The translations under genes and the position numbers were made by a program. From the NCBI GenBank assembly GCA_021739805.1, contig JAIPBB010000042.1, forward strand, positions 1-21,079: a stretch of 21,079 nt of DNA, read 5' to 3'. Source of the stretch: Saprospiraceae bacterium. Its GTDB lineage: Bacteria; Bacteroidota; Bacteroidia; Bacteroidales; JAIPBB01. The notes beneath the pieces are model-generated. The model saw only the letters and a list, made by a program, of their open reading frames with translations. It searched no databases and was not told the origin of the DNA. Of the stretch, positions 7,335 to 15,144 are shown piece after piece. The first letter of the stretch is position 1. The number at the start of each line of letters is the position of its first letter.

Positions 7335-7520
7335 TTAATCATCATTATCAGGTCTTTCGTCAGTAGTGCGACCATATTCTCTGTTATCATTAAGTTCCTT
7401 CTGACGTTGTTGTTCCTCTTTAATCCTTTTATTTTCTTCATTATTTTGGATTCTTTCTTGTTCTTCTCTTTGCCTCTGTCTTTGTTCTTCTATTCTCCTT
7501 TTATTTTCTTCATTACTCAT
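7335..7520 (-). CDS. Small charged coiled-coil protein
   Basis: 61 residues, almost all charged or polar (E, R, Q, N, K), with internal repetition of NEENKR(R/I) near the start and at about residue 27. The first 45 residues would form a single long helix, and the end is acidic (ERPDNDD). It starts 7 bases after the stop of the small membrane protein gene, so it is probably translated with it. The composition is low-complexity and no family is recognised. It could be an assembly or partner peptide of the membrane protein. That it is a real gene is supported by the spacing. Confidence 0.55.
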   Translation of the reverse strand: MSNEENKRRIEEQRQRQREEQERIQNNEENKRIKEEQQRQKELNDNREYGRTTDERPDNDD

Positions 7521-7527
7521 GATTCTT

Positions 7528-7992
7528 TTATTTTAGGTTTACACTCATAAAAATTATCAATATTATTATAGCTCCTACAAGAAATACTAAACTTGTTCCG
7601 TTTAGGAAATATGTTAAGTTGTTTGCATACTTTTGATTTTTTTCAACTTTAATATGATTATCCTTTATTGGCTTATTCCGTTCTTTTTTAATTAAGTTTC
7701 TTGTTATTCTAATTTCTAATTTATTAGCATAATAACTGGTAACTTGTGAAATCAAATTAGAAATAATTGAAGATCCAAATAATACCCATGCAAGTTTAAG
7801 CAAGAGAAAATTTGTTTTTATATCTGGCGAAATAATGTCTTTAATAAAACCCATCGAAAACACCAGCCCACCGCTAGATACAGTTATTATTAATGTGTCA
7901 AATCTATCAAGAGAATATCTTAGATTTAACCTGGTATTTTCTTTATGTACTTCAAGATTTTTTATGTATCTTTTATTATCCTTTTCATCCAT
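7528..7992 (-). CDS. Small multi-pass membrane protein, possible effector
   Basis: A 154-aa protein with hydrophobic segments at about 33-52 (IITVSSGGLVFSMGFI), 63-85 (LLKLAWVLFGSSIISNLIS) and 127-150, separated by a basic loop rich in lysine and asparagine. The N-terminus (1-28) is charged. The compact form, a short charged head and two or three helices, is like membrane effectors of abortive-infection systems, but no specific family is claimed. It begins 3 bases after the stop of the 140-aa gene and is followed 7 bases later by the 61-aa gene, forming one transcription unit, possibly continued from the R-M gene. Confidence 0.65.
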   Translation of the reverse strand: MDEKDNKRYIKNLEVHKENTRLNLRYSLDRFDTLIITVSSGGLVFSMGFIKDIISPDIKTNFLLLKLAWVLFGSSIISNLISQVTSYYANKLEIRITRNLIKKERNKPIKDNHIKVEKNQKYANNLTYFLNGTSLVFLVGAIIILIIFMSVNLK

Positions 7993-7995
7993 ACC

Positions 7996-8418
7996 TTACT
8001 TAAGTTGAAATTTTAGATTATTTTCATTTGAATATTCTATTACTTTACGAATAAAATCTTTATAATAGTATACTGAAAATTCATTCGGGAAGTATTGGGA
8101 TTCTACATTACCAAGCGAGTCAAATTTATAACTTAATATTGATTTTTCAACTCCTTGTATTATTAAATAAGTATTCAATTCACCAATAGTAAATCCAACT
8201 TCATCAATATTAAAAGAAATTTCGGGTTTGACAATGAAATTTAAGCCCCAAAAAGTAAAGCTAAATGAATTCTCTTTAAATTCTATTGTTTTGATATTGA
8301 ATGTATTGAAAGTTTTTTGAACTTCTTCTATAATAGGCAATGCTTGAATTTTAAATTTTTCAAAAGATTTCCTATGGTAGTCTATATTTCCAATATTATC
8401 CAAGTTAAATTTTCTCAT
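7996..8418 (-). CDS. Hypothetical protein in the R-M-linked cassette
   Basis: 140 residues, soluble, no signal peptide. A helical N-terminal third with an IEEVQKTFNTFNI segment is followed by alternating beta strands (ENSFSFTFWGLNFIVKPEISF, about residues 48-69). A C-terminal stretch reads YYKDFIRKVIEYSNEN. I do not recognise a family. It starts 35 bases after the R-M stop on the same strand and leads a tightly packed three-gene set, so it could be a sensor or regulator for the membrane protein. This function is inferred only from position. Confidence 0.65.
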   Translation of the reverse strand: MRKFNLDNIGNIDYHRKSFEKFKIQALPIIEEVQKTFNTFNIKTIEFKENSFSFTFWGLNFIVKPEISFNIDEVGFTIGELNTYLIIQGVEKSILSYKFDSLGNVESQYFPNEFSVYYYKDFIRKVIEYSNENNLKFQLK

Positions 8419-8453
8419 GATGTATTATGTTTTAAGTGAAAATTATTTTTATA

Positions 8454-11400
8454 TCACTCCCCCTCAACTATCCCAATCTCCTCCTCCGTTAAACCATATA
8501 ATTTATAAACCATTTGGTCGATTTCTTTGTCGGTTTTGGTGATTTCGGTTTGGAGTTTTTGGGCTTCAGCCTTTTTTGTTTCAAAAATTTCCATCCACTC
8601 CATTTCTTGTAGTTTGGTAAGTGCTGTTTTACCTACTTTTTTAATGGCTTTATTGAGCTCTATTATAAACTCTCCAAATTCTAATTCATGCCAGCTTTGG
8701 ATTCCAGAGTATTGATATACACCTTTTATTTGAATATCTAAAAACTTCAAAAAATTCACTCTTATTTTAGATTCTTGCTCTAGAACTGATAATAGCTTTG
8801 CAACAATAACTGACAATCTTTCTGAGATATCATACTTAACTATAGGAAACCACTCAATATTGACTTTTTTGACTTGGGGATAAACTGTTCCAATCTCATC
8901 TAATTTCCAACTATATAAATATTTAAAGAGTTTTGAGTTTAGTATCCCTAACAAGAATTTCAACTCTCTTTCTTTATCATCACTTTCTACCTTCAAATTT
9001 AAGGTGTGGATTGAATCAATTGGATAATAATTATGAATGTCTAAAACCCCCAAAATATGAGTAGCTGTTTGACGTATCAATATTTTAGGCTCATTAAAAT
9101 CCTTCTCATTTCTAGGCCAATGCAAACAATACCAAGGTAGTTTTCCTTGTTTTGTTTCTCTTTTTTTAGATAATTTTTCTTTGAAAGGGATTAACAAGTT
9201 CTCAATAACTCTTTGCTCCTTTACGTCCGTATATTTAGTAGAGTACAAAATGTAATCATCATCATAAAGTATTCGATATCTGTTAATTGTTTTACCTTTT
9301 AGTACTTTATGGAAATATTTCTCTGAAATTCTATTATCCAAGAAATAACTTTCTTTATTGAGAAAACTTTCATTTCCTCCAGTAGTTATTCCTTGTGTTA
9401 TTTTTATTACATCTGATAGTTTAATCGGAAATTTATTAGATAAGCTCCTTACATCGAAACCACCAGAATCCTTAATTGTAAATCCAGAAGTTTCTAAATT
9501 TTCGGCATTTATTTCAGGAATATTGTTTAGTTCAGTCAATTTGTTCCTAAAGATTTTTCCTCTAAAGAATGGAGATTGAGTTTTATTCTTTGTAATTAAA
9601 ATAATAGCTGTATCAACTATTGCCTCTTCAAATACTTTGGTGAGACCTATAACTTGTTCAACATTATTGTTTGTTGTTAGAAGAGTTCTTAAACCTGCGA
9701 ATTGGGAATAGTCAATAAACGTATTGGGTGTAATAAAGCAGAGAGTTCCCTTTGTTTTTAGAATATTTAAGGATATCTCAAAAAAAACAATATACATATC
9801 AAATGTTCCTGAAAATGATTTTGCATATCTCTTTAATATGAAGATTTTTTCTTTCTCATTAAAATAATCTCCGTATGGTGGATTCCCAATCACCACATCA
9901 AAACCACCTTTAGCAAAAATATTTGGGAATTCCTTTTGCCAATTAAAAGCTTTGTCTCCGGCAATTTCAGCATCGTCAATTAATGAGTTTCCGCATTTTA
10001 TATTATTGCTTAAAGTGCTTAGTTTTCTGCCTTTTTGTGCTGTTCGTAGCCAAAGTGAGAGTTTTGCTATTTCAACGGATTCTTCGTTTATATCAACACC
10101 AAAAATGTTTTTTTCAAGAATATCATTTGTAATGTCGGAAAACACAATTGTACCACCTAAAAGCTGTGCACGGAGTTCATCAATTTTACGGTGTTCGTTT
10201 ATTAAAAACTCCAATGCCTGGTTTAAGAATGCACCGGAGCCACAGGCAGGGTCAAGAATTGTTAAATTTAAAAGCCATTTTCGGTATTGCGAAAGTTTAT
10301 CATCAAGATTTTTTAAAATTTCCTTTTTCCTGTTTTTTCGTCCTTTGGCGTATTCTTCGTCAATTATTTCAAGTTCAATGCGTTTTTCATCGCAAAGTTT
10401 CCCTATGGTGTTTTCAACAATATACTTTGTAATATATTTTGGAGTGTAGAAAATGCCGTCTTTTTTGCGTTTGGACTTTTGATTATCTATTGTTTCGCCA
10501 CGCAATTTGGCTTGTATATTTTCAATTTCGCTTAAGGAATGTTCAAAAATATGTCCTAAAATATTTACATCAATGTCGGTTTCAAAATCGTAAGCAGTAA
10601 GTTTTAAAGTATGTTTCTTTAGTATTTCATCATCAATATTAATATTATCAAGTATTTCATCAGGCAGGAATAATCCACCGTTATAAGGATAAATATCGTA
10701 TTTCTTTCCTTTATATCCTGTGTTCAGATAACCGAAGAACTTTACAAACCGACTATATAATGAAAAGTCTTCATCGAATTTTTCTTTTAGTTCAATCCAT
10801 TGGTTTACAATTTCTGTAATAGTATTTGGAGGCAATAATCCCGTGTCTTCAGTAAAAAAAATAAACAAGAATCTATCGAGCAGTTTTTGTGTCTTTTTGA
10901 ATAGAATTAATGGGTCAACCGTTCCCTGCTCTCCATTAAGGTTATTCTTTAAAATACTGTCAAATACTTCTTCTCTAAACTTTGAATAATCGGCATAAAG
11001 TTGCTTTGTAACGCTTTCTTCCTGTATAACAGAAGACTCTTTTATGGTAAGTGGTAAATCATTTAAAATATTGTCTTTCGCCAGGCAAAGCCATAGCAAA
11101 CAAAATTGTTCACGGTTTAAATTAAACAAATCAAATTCAAGATAGTCAACAGCATTTTGAATGTAAAACCTGAGTTTTTCAAAATTTGATGTTATAATGT
11201 AAGTGCAGTTTGGATGATGGTTTTTATATCCGAATGCTTGTGTTTCAACGCTGCTTAGGTCGGTTGTGGAAGTGGATTTAAGCTCGATAACTGCAATAGC
11301 ATTTTCGTTGCGTAAAATTGCTCCATCAGCTTTTTTACTATCGTCAACATTTTTAAATTCAGTTGTGAGATTAAAATTTGGATCCGGATTTAAAGTGTAA

Positions 11401-11588
11401 TCCAGTATTTTCACAAAAAGCTCCCTGAAAAAACCTTCCTGAAACTGCTCTTCTTTTGCGTTACGGATGTTTTCCTGAATTACTGAATTGCCGAAATATT
11501 CTTGAAAATCACTGAATTTTTTATCAATCAGAACAGAGTCAAGCCCTGCCAAATATTTCTTCTCAACTGATTTTTGAAATAAACTCAT
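8454..11588 (-). CDS. Type IIG restriction-modification enzyme (Eco57I-like)
   Basis: A single 1044-aa polypeptide with nuclease and methyltransferase functions. The N-terminal PD-(D/E)XK nuclease motif is D88, then E102-x-K104 (VIELK), then Q117-x3-Y121. A helical linker leads to an N6-adenine methyltransferase: GIFYTPKYI (378-386), SAM-binding DPACGSG (446-452) and catalytic NPPY (569-572). The C-terminal 400 residues look like a TaqI-C-type target-recognition region. Length and order fit COG1002 enzymes. Both active sites look complete, so it should cut and methylate its own site; the site cannot be read from sequence. Three small genes follow on the same strand, and a partial copy of its 3' end lies at 7219-7316. 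Confidence 0.92.
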   Translation of the reverse strand: MSLFQKSVEKKYLAGLDSVLIDKKFSDFQEYFGNSVIQENIRNAKEEQFQEGFFRELFVKILDYTLNPDPNFNLTTEFKNVDDSKKADGAILRNENAIAVIELKSTSTTDLSSVETQAFGYKNHHPNCTYIITSNFEKLRFYIQNAVDYLEFDLFNLNREQFCLLWLCLAKDNILNDLPLTIKESSVIQEESVTKQLYADYSKFREEVFDSILKNNLNGEQGTVDPLILFKKTQKLLDRFLFIFFTEDTGLLPPNTITEIVNQWIELKEKFDEDFSLYSRFVKFFGYLNTGYKGKKYDIYPYNGGLFLPDEILDNINIDDEILKKHTLKLTAYDFETDIDVNILGHIFEHSLSEIENIQAKLRGETIDNQKSKRKKDGIFYTPKYITKYIVENTIGKLCDEKRIELEIIDEEYAKGRKNRKKEILKNLDDKLSQYRKWLLNLTILDPACGSGAFLNQALEFLINEHRKIDELRAQLLGGTIVFSDITNDILEKNIFGVDINEESVEIAKLSLWLRTAQKGRKLSTLSNNIKCGNSLIDDAEIAGDKAFNWQKEFPNIFAKGGFDVVIGNPPYGDYFNEKEKIFILKRYAKSFSGTFDMYIVFFEISLNILKTKGTLCFITPNTFIDYSQFAGLRTLLTTNNNVEQVIGLTKVFEEAIVDTAIILITKNKTQSPFFRGKIFRNKLTELNNIPEINAENLETSGFTIKDSGGFDVRSLSNKFPIKLSDVIKITQGITTGGNESFLNKESYFLDNRISEKYFHKVLKGKTINRYRILYDDDYILYSTKYTDVKEQRVIENLLIPFKEKLSKKRETKQGKLPWYCLHWPRNEKDFNEPKILIRQTATHILGVLDIHNYYPIDSIHTLNLKVESDDKERELKFLLGILNSKLFKYLYSWKLDEIGTVYPQVKKVNIEWFPIVKYDISERLSVIVAKLLSVLEQESKIRVNFLKFLDIQIKGVYQYSGIQSWHELEFGEFIIELNKAIKKVGKTALTKLQEMEWMEIFETKKAEAQKLQTEITKTDKEIDQMVYKLYGLTEEEIGIVEGE

Positions 11589-11792
11589 TATTTGAAAATA
11601 ATTTTTTTATAAAATTACAATTTTTCAATTACTTATTAATATTTCTCTTATTAAATTTGATTAATCCTTCATAATGTTTGGTTTCAATGCTGAGATTTGT
11701 TTCTATTTGTACATAAACAACTTGTTCGCAGGATTACTATATCAGCAAATTGCCAATAAATAATTAAAAATTTAGGCTAATTTCCGGTAATT

Positions 11793-11865
11793 TACCAATT
11801 CTGATCAATTTTGGTTTAATTCTGATCAAAATTAATGGCTTTTCTAGTGATTATGATCAAAATTG
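11793..11865. repeat. GATCA-box array, copy 3
   Basis: Boxes at 11803, 11824 and 11855, spaced 21 and 31 bp, the same as the first three boxes of copies 1 and 2. ACCAATTC lies before the first box and AGTGATTATGATCAAAAT around the third. It has the same orientation as the other copies. The fourth box is missing. Confidence 0.6.
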
Positions 11866-11950
11866 AAGTTATATTAATTTAAACTCATCTATAAAGCAAA
11901 TAAAATTAAATGTGAAAAAATTCAGCACTAAATGATTTTCATAAAAAATC

Positions 11951-11981
11951 TTTGTATAGTAACAAAAAACATATAAATTAG
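11951..11981 (+). promoter_or_regulatory. Promoter of the 12010-12900 gene
   Basis: TTTG (11951-11954), a 19-base spacer, then TAAATTAG (11974-11981), one mismatch from TAnnTTTG. The spacing is that of the Bacteroidota sigma factor consensus. Start codon 28 bases further on. Confidence 0.5.
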
Positions 11982-12009
11982 CACTATATTTAATTTAATA
12001 TGACAAAGT

Positions 12010-12900
12010 ATGAAGGCATTATTAACTGTAGTATTAATTGTATTATTTTTAAATGCAACTGCACAGGATTACGAAACTGCTCTGGTAAATTATCGTTCTA
12101 AAACATTCCGGGTACTTAATACTGACTACAATAGTCAGTGTAGGTTCAGATGGACAAATACTCTTAACACAAAAAGACTATTTGGGGGTGTTGGTATAAA
12201 TAGTACAATACTCAATTATGGTACAGAAATACGATATTATCAACCAGATATGTTTAATTTAAACCTAAGTTATTCAAGATTATTCACACCAAAATTACAG
12301 GATCAATCAGAATTCGGAATAAGTGGAATATTGTATGTCATTAAGAAATCTAAAAGGGATACTTTTAAATGGGTTTTAAAGAGAAAGTACAACTGGAGTG
12401 GTGCTGATCACTTGTATGACTTATTTTACACAAAAGTTCCATCTGTTCAAAGAATGATATACATAGGTCCTCATCTATCAGCCATAAATTCTATTAATGC
12501 ATTTAAAGTATCAACGGTTAATGAGATTGATGATGTTAGTTTTGCAACGAGTCTAAATCTTGGCTTTGGGCTAGGTGTAAATTGGGGAAGACACATTGAA
12601 TCACAATTTAAGAAAAAAAGGAAAGAACCCAAGCGGCGACAAACCTATATGCGTGAAGTTAATGCTGATGTAATTCTTTTTTTGAATCCCAGCCTTGATA
12701 AAATGGTTGACCCAAGTTTCGGAGCGATAAATACTCTTCCGACGGGCTTATCAAAAGTTGGATTTGCTATTGAATTTATTCAAAGTGCACCCTATAGAAC
12801 AACATGTGAGTTTGGAATGACATTTCGATATAAAATTTATTCATGTATTGATGGAAGTGCAGGATTTGGTTTTGGTATTGGATATTACTTAGGAAATTAA
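12010..12900 (+). CDS. Secreted, probably outer-membrane beta-rich protein
   Basis: A 296-aa protein with a clear signal peptide (MKAL, then a hydrophobic core, cleavage likely after NATA at about residue 18). The rest alternates aromatic and small residues in strand-like blocks (LNLSYSRLF, FGISGILYVI, LNLGFGLGVNW, FEFGMTFRYK-like ending, GFGFGIGYYLGN), suggesting a small outer-membrane barrel. A basic loop, KKKRKEPKRR, lies near residue 201. I do not recognise a family. It has its own promoter and faces away from the R-M gene. A surface protein is unusual cargo among intracellular defence genes; phage-receptor masking or adhesion would be speculation. Confidence 0.75.
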   Translation: MKALLTVVLIVLFLNATAQDYETALVNYRSKTFRVLNTDYNSQCRFRWTNTLNTKRLFGGVGINSTILNYGTEIRYYQPDMFNLNLSYSRLFTPKLQDQSEFGISGILYVIKKSKRDTFKWVLKRKYNWSGADHLYDLFYTKVPSVQRMIYIGPHLSAINSINAFKVSTVNEIDDVSFATSLNLGFGLGVNWGRHIESQFKKKRKEPKRRQTYMREVNADVILFLNPSLDKMVDPSFGAINTLPTGLSKVGFAIEFIQSAPYRTTCEFGMTFRYKIYSCIDGSAGFGFGIGYYLGN

Positions 12901-13040
12901 AAATTATAAACCGGATTAACTCTATTGTTTTAGGAAACGAGAACTTGAAATAGGGAATTAAGGTAATAAAATGGGTGGGAACATTGCTTTTGCAACAAAA
13001 TTGGGTAAAATTAGTAGCGATGCACTGAAACCGGATGTAA

Positions 13041-13811
13041 TTACAAAATATCTGACATTGTATTTTGCATAATCTCATTAATCTTCTTCTTTTCATTTTC
13101 ATCTAACTTAGAAAATATATTTTGTACTTCCTTTTGTAAATCACCTTGGTTAACTTTTGAGTTAAGCTTATTATTTAGTAATAAAGTGCTTAGTATTTGC
13201 AATAGAGGAGTTACAAATGGCATTATTTGATCAAATATTGATTTCTTAGTTTGTTTTTCAATTAAATCAAGAGATTTTTGAATTTCTCTGAATTCAACTT
13301 TATTGCCTGAATCTTTATTAAGCATTTTATGAATTTCTAATTCATGTTTAGTATTTGATAACTCGATATTAAGCCTTGAAATTTCCCTTTCGGCTGTGGC
13401 TAATTGATTTCTTTCAGAATCTTGCCGGCTGTTATGCGAATTAAAATGTTGATTCTTATTGAGTAATTCATTTTCTTGTGAAGCTATCTTTTTCTCCTGC
13501 AAATCCAGGACAGCAAGTTTATTATTGATTTTGATCAGAGCAGAATTAAGCAATTCATTATTTTGTGAGCCTGTGTCACCTGTTAATTGAGAAACAGATT
13601 CTGGTTTTCCATCATTTATGCCATCACTTATTATTCGTAATCCGGTATCTGCTTCTTCAGTGGCGTTATTATATCCTTCATCAAAGTAATGCTTGAATAC
13701 ATCAGCTAGTGAAATTTTTCGCTGATTAACTACATAATAATTATCTTGCTCTCTTTGTAATAAGGTATAAGTATCCTCATCTACAACTATTCTAATGTTT
13801 ATTCCTGCCAT
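13041..13811 (-). CDS. Coiled-coil protein with possible RHH N-terminus
   Basis: A 256-aa protein. Residues 1-50 (INIRIVVDEDTYTLLQREQD, then KISLADVFKHYFDEGY) have the strand-helix-helix look of a ribbon-helix-helix DNA-binding unit. Residues 85-180 are a long coiled coil (QEKKIASQENELLN, ERNQLATAEREISRLNIEL). Near 192-215 is a moderately hydrophobic segment (IMPFVTPLLQILSTLLL), followed by a charged helix. It starts 7 bases after the excisionase-like gene, forming one operon. Likely a mobility or maintenance accessory, by position and the DNA-binding-like head. The family is not recognised, and a relaxosome or segregation protein is possible. Confidence 0.7.
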   Translation of the reverse strand: MAGINIRIVVDEDTYTLLQREQDNYYVVNQRKISLADVFKHYFDEGYNNATEEADTGLRIISDGINDGKPESVSQLTGDTGSQNNELLNSALIKINNKLAVLDLQEKKIASQENELLNKNQHFNSHNSRQDSERNQLATAEREISRLNIELSNTKHELEIHKMLNKDSGNKVEFREIQKSLDLIEKQTKKSIFDQIMPFVTPLLQILSTLLLNNKLNSKVNQGDLQKEVQNIFSKLDENEKKKINEIMQNTMSDIL

Positions 13812-13818
13812 AGTGCAA

Positions 13819-14133
13819 TTATTTATTATTATTTGGGATTGAATCTAATCCACCGTTCACGAAATTTTCAAGGTCGCTTCTTTTATACCACCATTGGTTT
13901 GCAGATTTCTTGGCGGAAAGTTCACCGGACTTTCGCTTTAAATGAAACCAGGTCGTCTTTCTATTGAGCATTTTCATTGCTTCACTTTGTGATATATAAT
14001 CACCCAATTGTTTTACTTCCGGGCTTTGGGATTTTGTGTCAGATGACAATACTTTACGCATTGCACTTTCTACAACTTCCTGAAGTTGGTCTTTATCGAC
14101 CATCATAAAGATTTTGCTGTTTTCGGTATTCAT
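13819..14133 (-). CDS. Excisionase-like helix-turn-helix protein
   Basis: A 104-aa protein with a C-terminal HTH_17/MerR-like DNA-binding domain (about 44-98): DYISQSEAMKMLNRKTTWFH gives the helix-turn-helix and NQWWYKRSDLENFVNGG the wing and last helix. The first 40 residues are polar. Such small proteins near tyrosine integrases act as excisionases or as regulators of the element, which is the likely role here. It is co-transcribed with the coiled-coil protein gene. A GTTAGCACTAAC palindrome lies about 36 bases upstream and may be its own operator. Confidence 0.8.
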   Translation of the reverse strand: MNTENSKIFMMVDKDQLQEVVESAMRKVLSSDTKSQSPEVKQLGDYISQSEAMKMLNRKTTWFHLKRKSGELSAKKSANQWWYKRSDLENFVNGGLDSIPNNNK

Positions 14134-14168
14134 GATACTATATTTAAGGTTAATAATTTTAATTTAAT

Positions 14169-14180
14169 GTTAGCACTAAC
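14169..14180. promoter_or_regulatory. GTTAGnnCTAAC palindrome, candidate operator
   Basis: GTTAGCACTAAC is a two-fold symmetric 12-bp site in the 80-base gap upstream of the HTH gene (start 14133). A small HTH protein could bind it to control its own operon. This is inferred from position only. Confidence 0.3.
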
Positions 14181-14212
14181 TGATTTATTCGAACTATTTA
14201 GTATAAATTTTT

Positions 14213-14941
14213 TTATTCAATTAAGTACCTCCAGAGCAATTCGTTTACTTTGTTTGTGTAATTATTCTGTTTATTATTTAGACTATCTTGAAGCCAATTG
14301 TAAATAGAAATATTATCGTGCTTATTTTCAAAGATGCTAATAAATGTATTTAAGGCATCTTTAACATCATCCGTAAAAATGAAGTTTAAATGATTTCGAT
14401 CGAGAAGCATATTTCCTATTTGTTCCATGTTAATCAAACATTCAAAAAAACGTTTTTTCTCATCTTTAGTACCAATATCAAAGACCAACTTTGAACCCAT
14501 AAAAGCTAGGCCGAAAAACATTTCTTTACCATTAATAATCTGATCTTCCGAAATTGAAGTCGCTCTATTGAAAATTAATGAATGAGTAATATGTGCTGTT
14601 CCATAGGAAACAGTTTCATCATATTTTTCAAACCTTTTTCCAAAGCCTTTTAAAGAAAATTCATTACCTCTTAAAGATGCTTCTAATTCGATAATATTTT
14701 TTATCTTACTTTCAACTTGTTCTAATAATATCTTTGTCTTATCACTTAGAAATTCATCTTTAGTGTATTCTTCATTTCCAATTTTGAACTTAGTATTCTT
14801 TCTTTTATATGTTACCTGTGCATAAACCGGAAATTTATCTATAATAGATTGTTCATCTTTCCCATCTTTGTCCAAAGAAACTATATCAAATCCAAAACTT
14901 TGTTGTAGTGTAAACCGAACGCCAATTTTTCCTAATTTCAT
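14213..14941 (-). CDS. Hypothetical protein next to the integrase
   Basis: A 242-aa soluble protein. The N-terminal region is strand-rich (MKLGKIGVRFTLQQSFGFDI, VYAQVTYKRKNTKF), followed by a helical region (about 55-110) and a C-terminal helical part ending NNYTNKVNELLWRYLIE. I do not recognise a family. It lies between the integrase and the excisionase-like gene on the same strand, 203 bases after the integrase stop, with its own promoter and two TTTGCAAA palindromes upstream. Position suggests an element-borne control or mobility gene, but nothing in the sequence proves a function. Confidence 0.75.
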   Translation of the reverse strand: MKLGKIGVRFTLQQSFGFDIVSLDKDGKDEQSIIDKFPVYAQVTYKRKNTKFKIGNEEYTKDEFLSDKTKILLEQVESKIKNIIELEASLRGNEFSLKGFGKRFEKYDETVSYGTAHITHSLIFNRATSISEDQIINGKEMFFGLAFMGSKLVFDIGTKDEKKRFFECLINMEQIGNMLLDRNHLNFIFTDDVKDALNTFISIFENKHDNISIYNWLQDSLNNKQNNYTNKVNELLWRYLIE

Positions 14942-14960
14942 AACTCTTTATTTAAATAGT

Positions 14961-15020
14961 TTTGCAAATATATAAATAAATTGTTAAAACAAACAAATAT
15001 ATTCGAACATATTTGCAAAT
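14961..15020 (-). promoter_or_regulatory. Promoter with two TTTGCAAA palindromes
   Basis: The minus strand reads TATATTTG at 14972-14965, a perfect -7 box, with TTTG about 17-21 bases upstream. TTTGCAAA occurs at 14961-14968, overlapping the -7 box, and at 15012-15019 inside ATTTGCAAAT, with centres 51 bp apart. A repressor binding both could block the -7 box or loop the DNA. The promoter drives the 242-aa gene. Confidence 0.45.
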
Positions 15021-15144
15021 AAATAACTTTAAAAGTCAAAACAGTCAGAATATCAGCTTGTTGGACGTGAAAAATAAATTAAATAAAATTCTGTATTTAA
15101 TGATTAAGGGATAACTTTTTGTGTCAAAATGCTTATTTGTAGCA

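Larger units (their letters stand above)
11589..12009. other. Divergent intergenic region with GATCA array
   Basis: 421 bases between the R-M gene (leftward) and the secreted protein gene (rightward). No gene is seen. It contains GATCA-array copy 3 and a promoter for the rightward gene. The R-M promoter must also lie here, but no perfect -7 box was found for it. Confidence 0.6.

Noticed and set aside
9952..10449. 165-aa plus-strand frame and other frames over 8454-11588
   Set aside because: They are antisense shadows of the type IIG gene, whose frame carries DPACGSG and NPPY motifs.
8454..11588. Base composition looks different between the 5' and 3' halves of the R-M gene
   Set aside because: The methylase half seems less AT-rich by eye, which could mean a swapped recognition domain, but I could not compute it and conserved motifs alone can shift composition.
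12970..13071. 33-codon plus-strand frame in the convergent gap
   Set aside because: No leader signal, overlaps the end of the coiled-coil gene, and matches no family I recognise.
12776..13102. 108-aa minus-strand frame
   Set aside because: Overlaps the ends of two better genes; cysteine- and phenylalanine-rich shadow-type composition.
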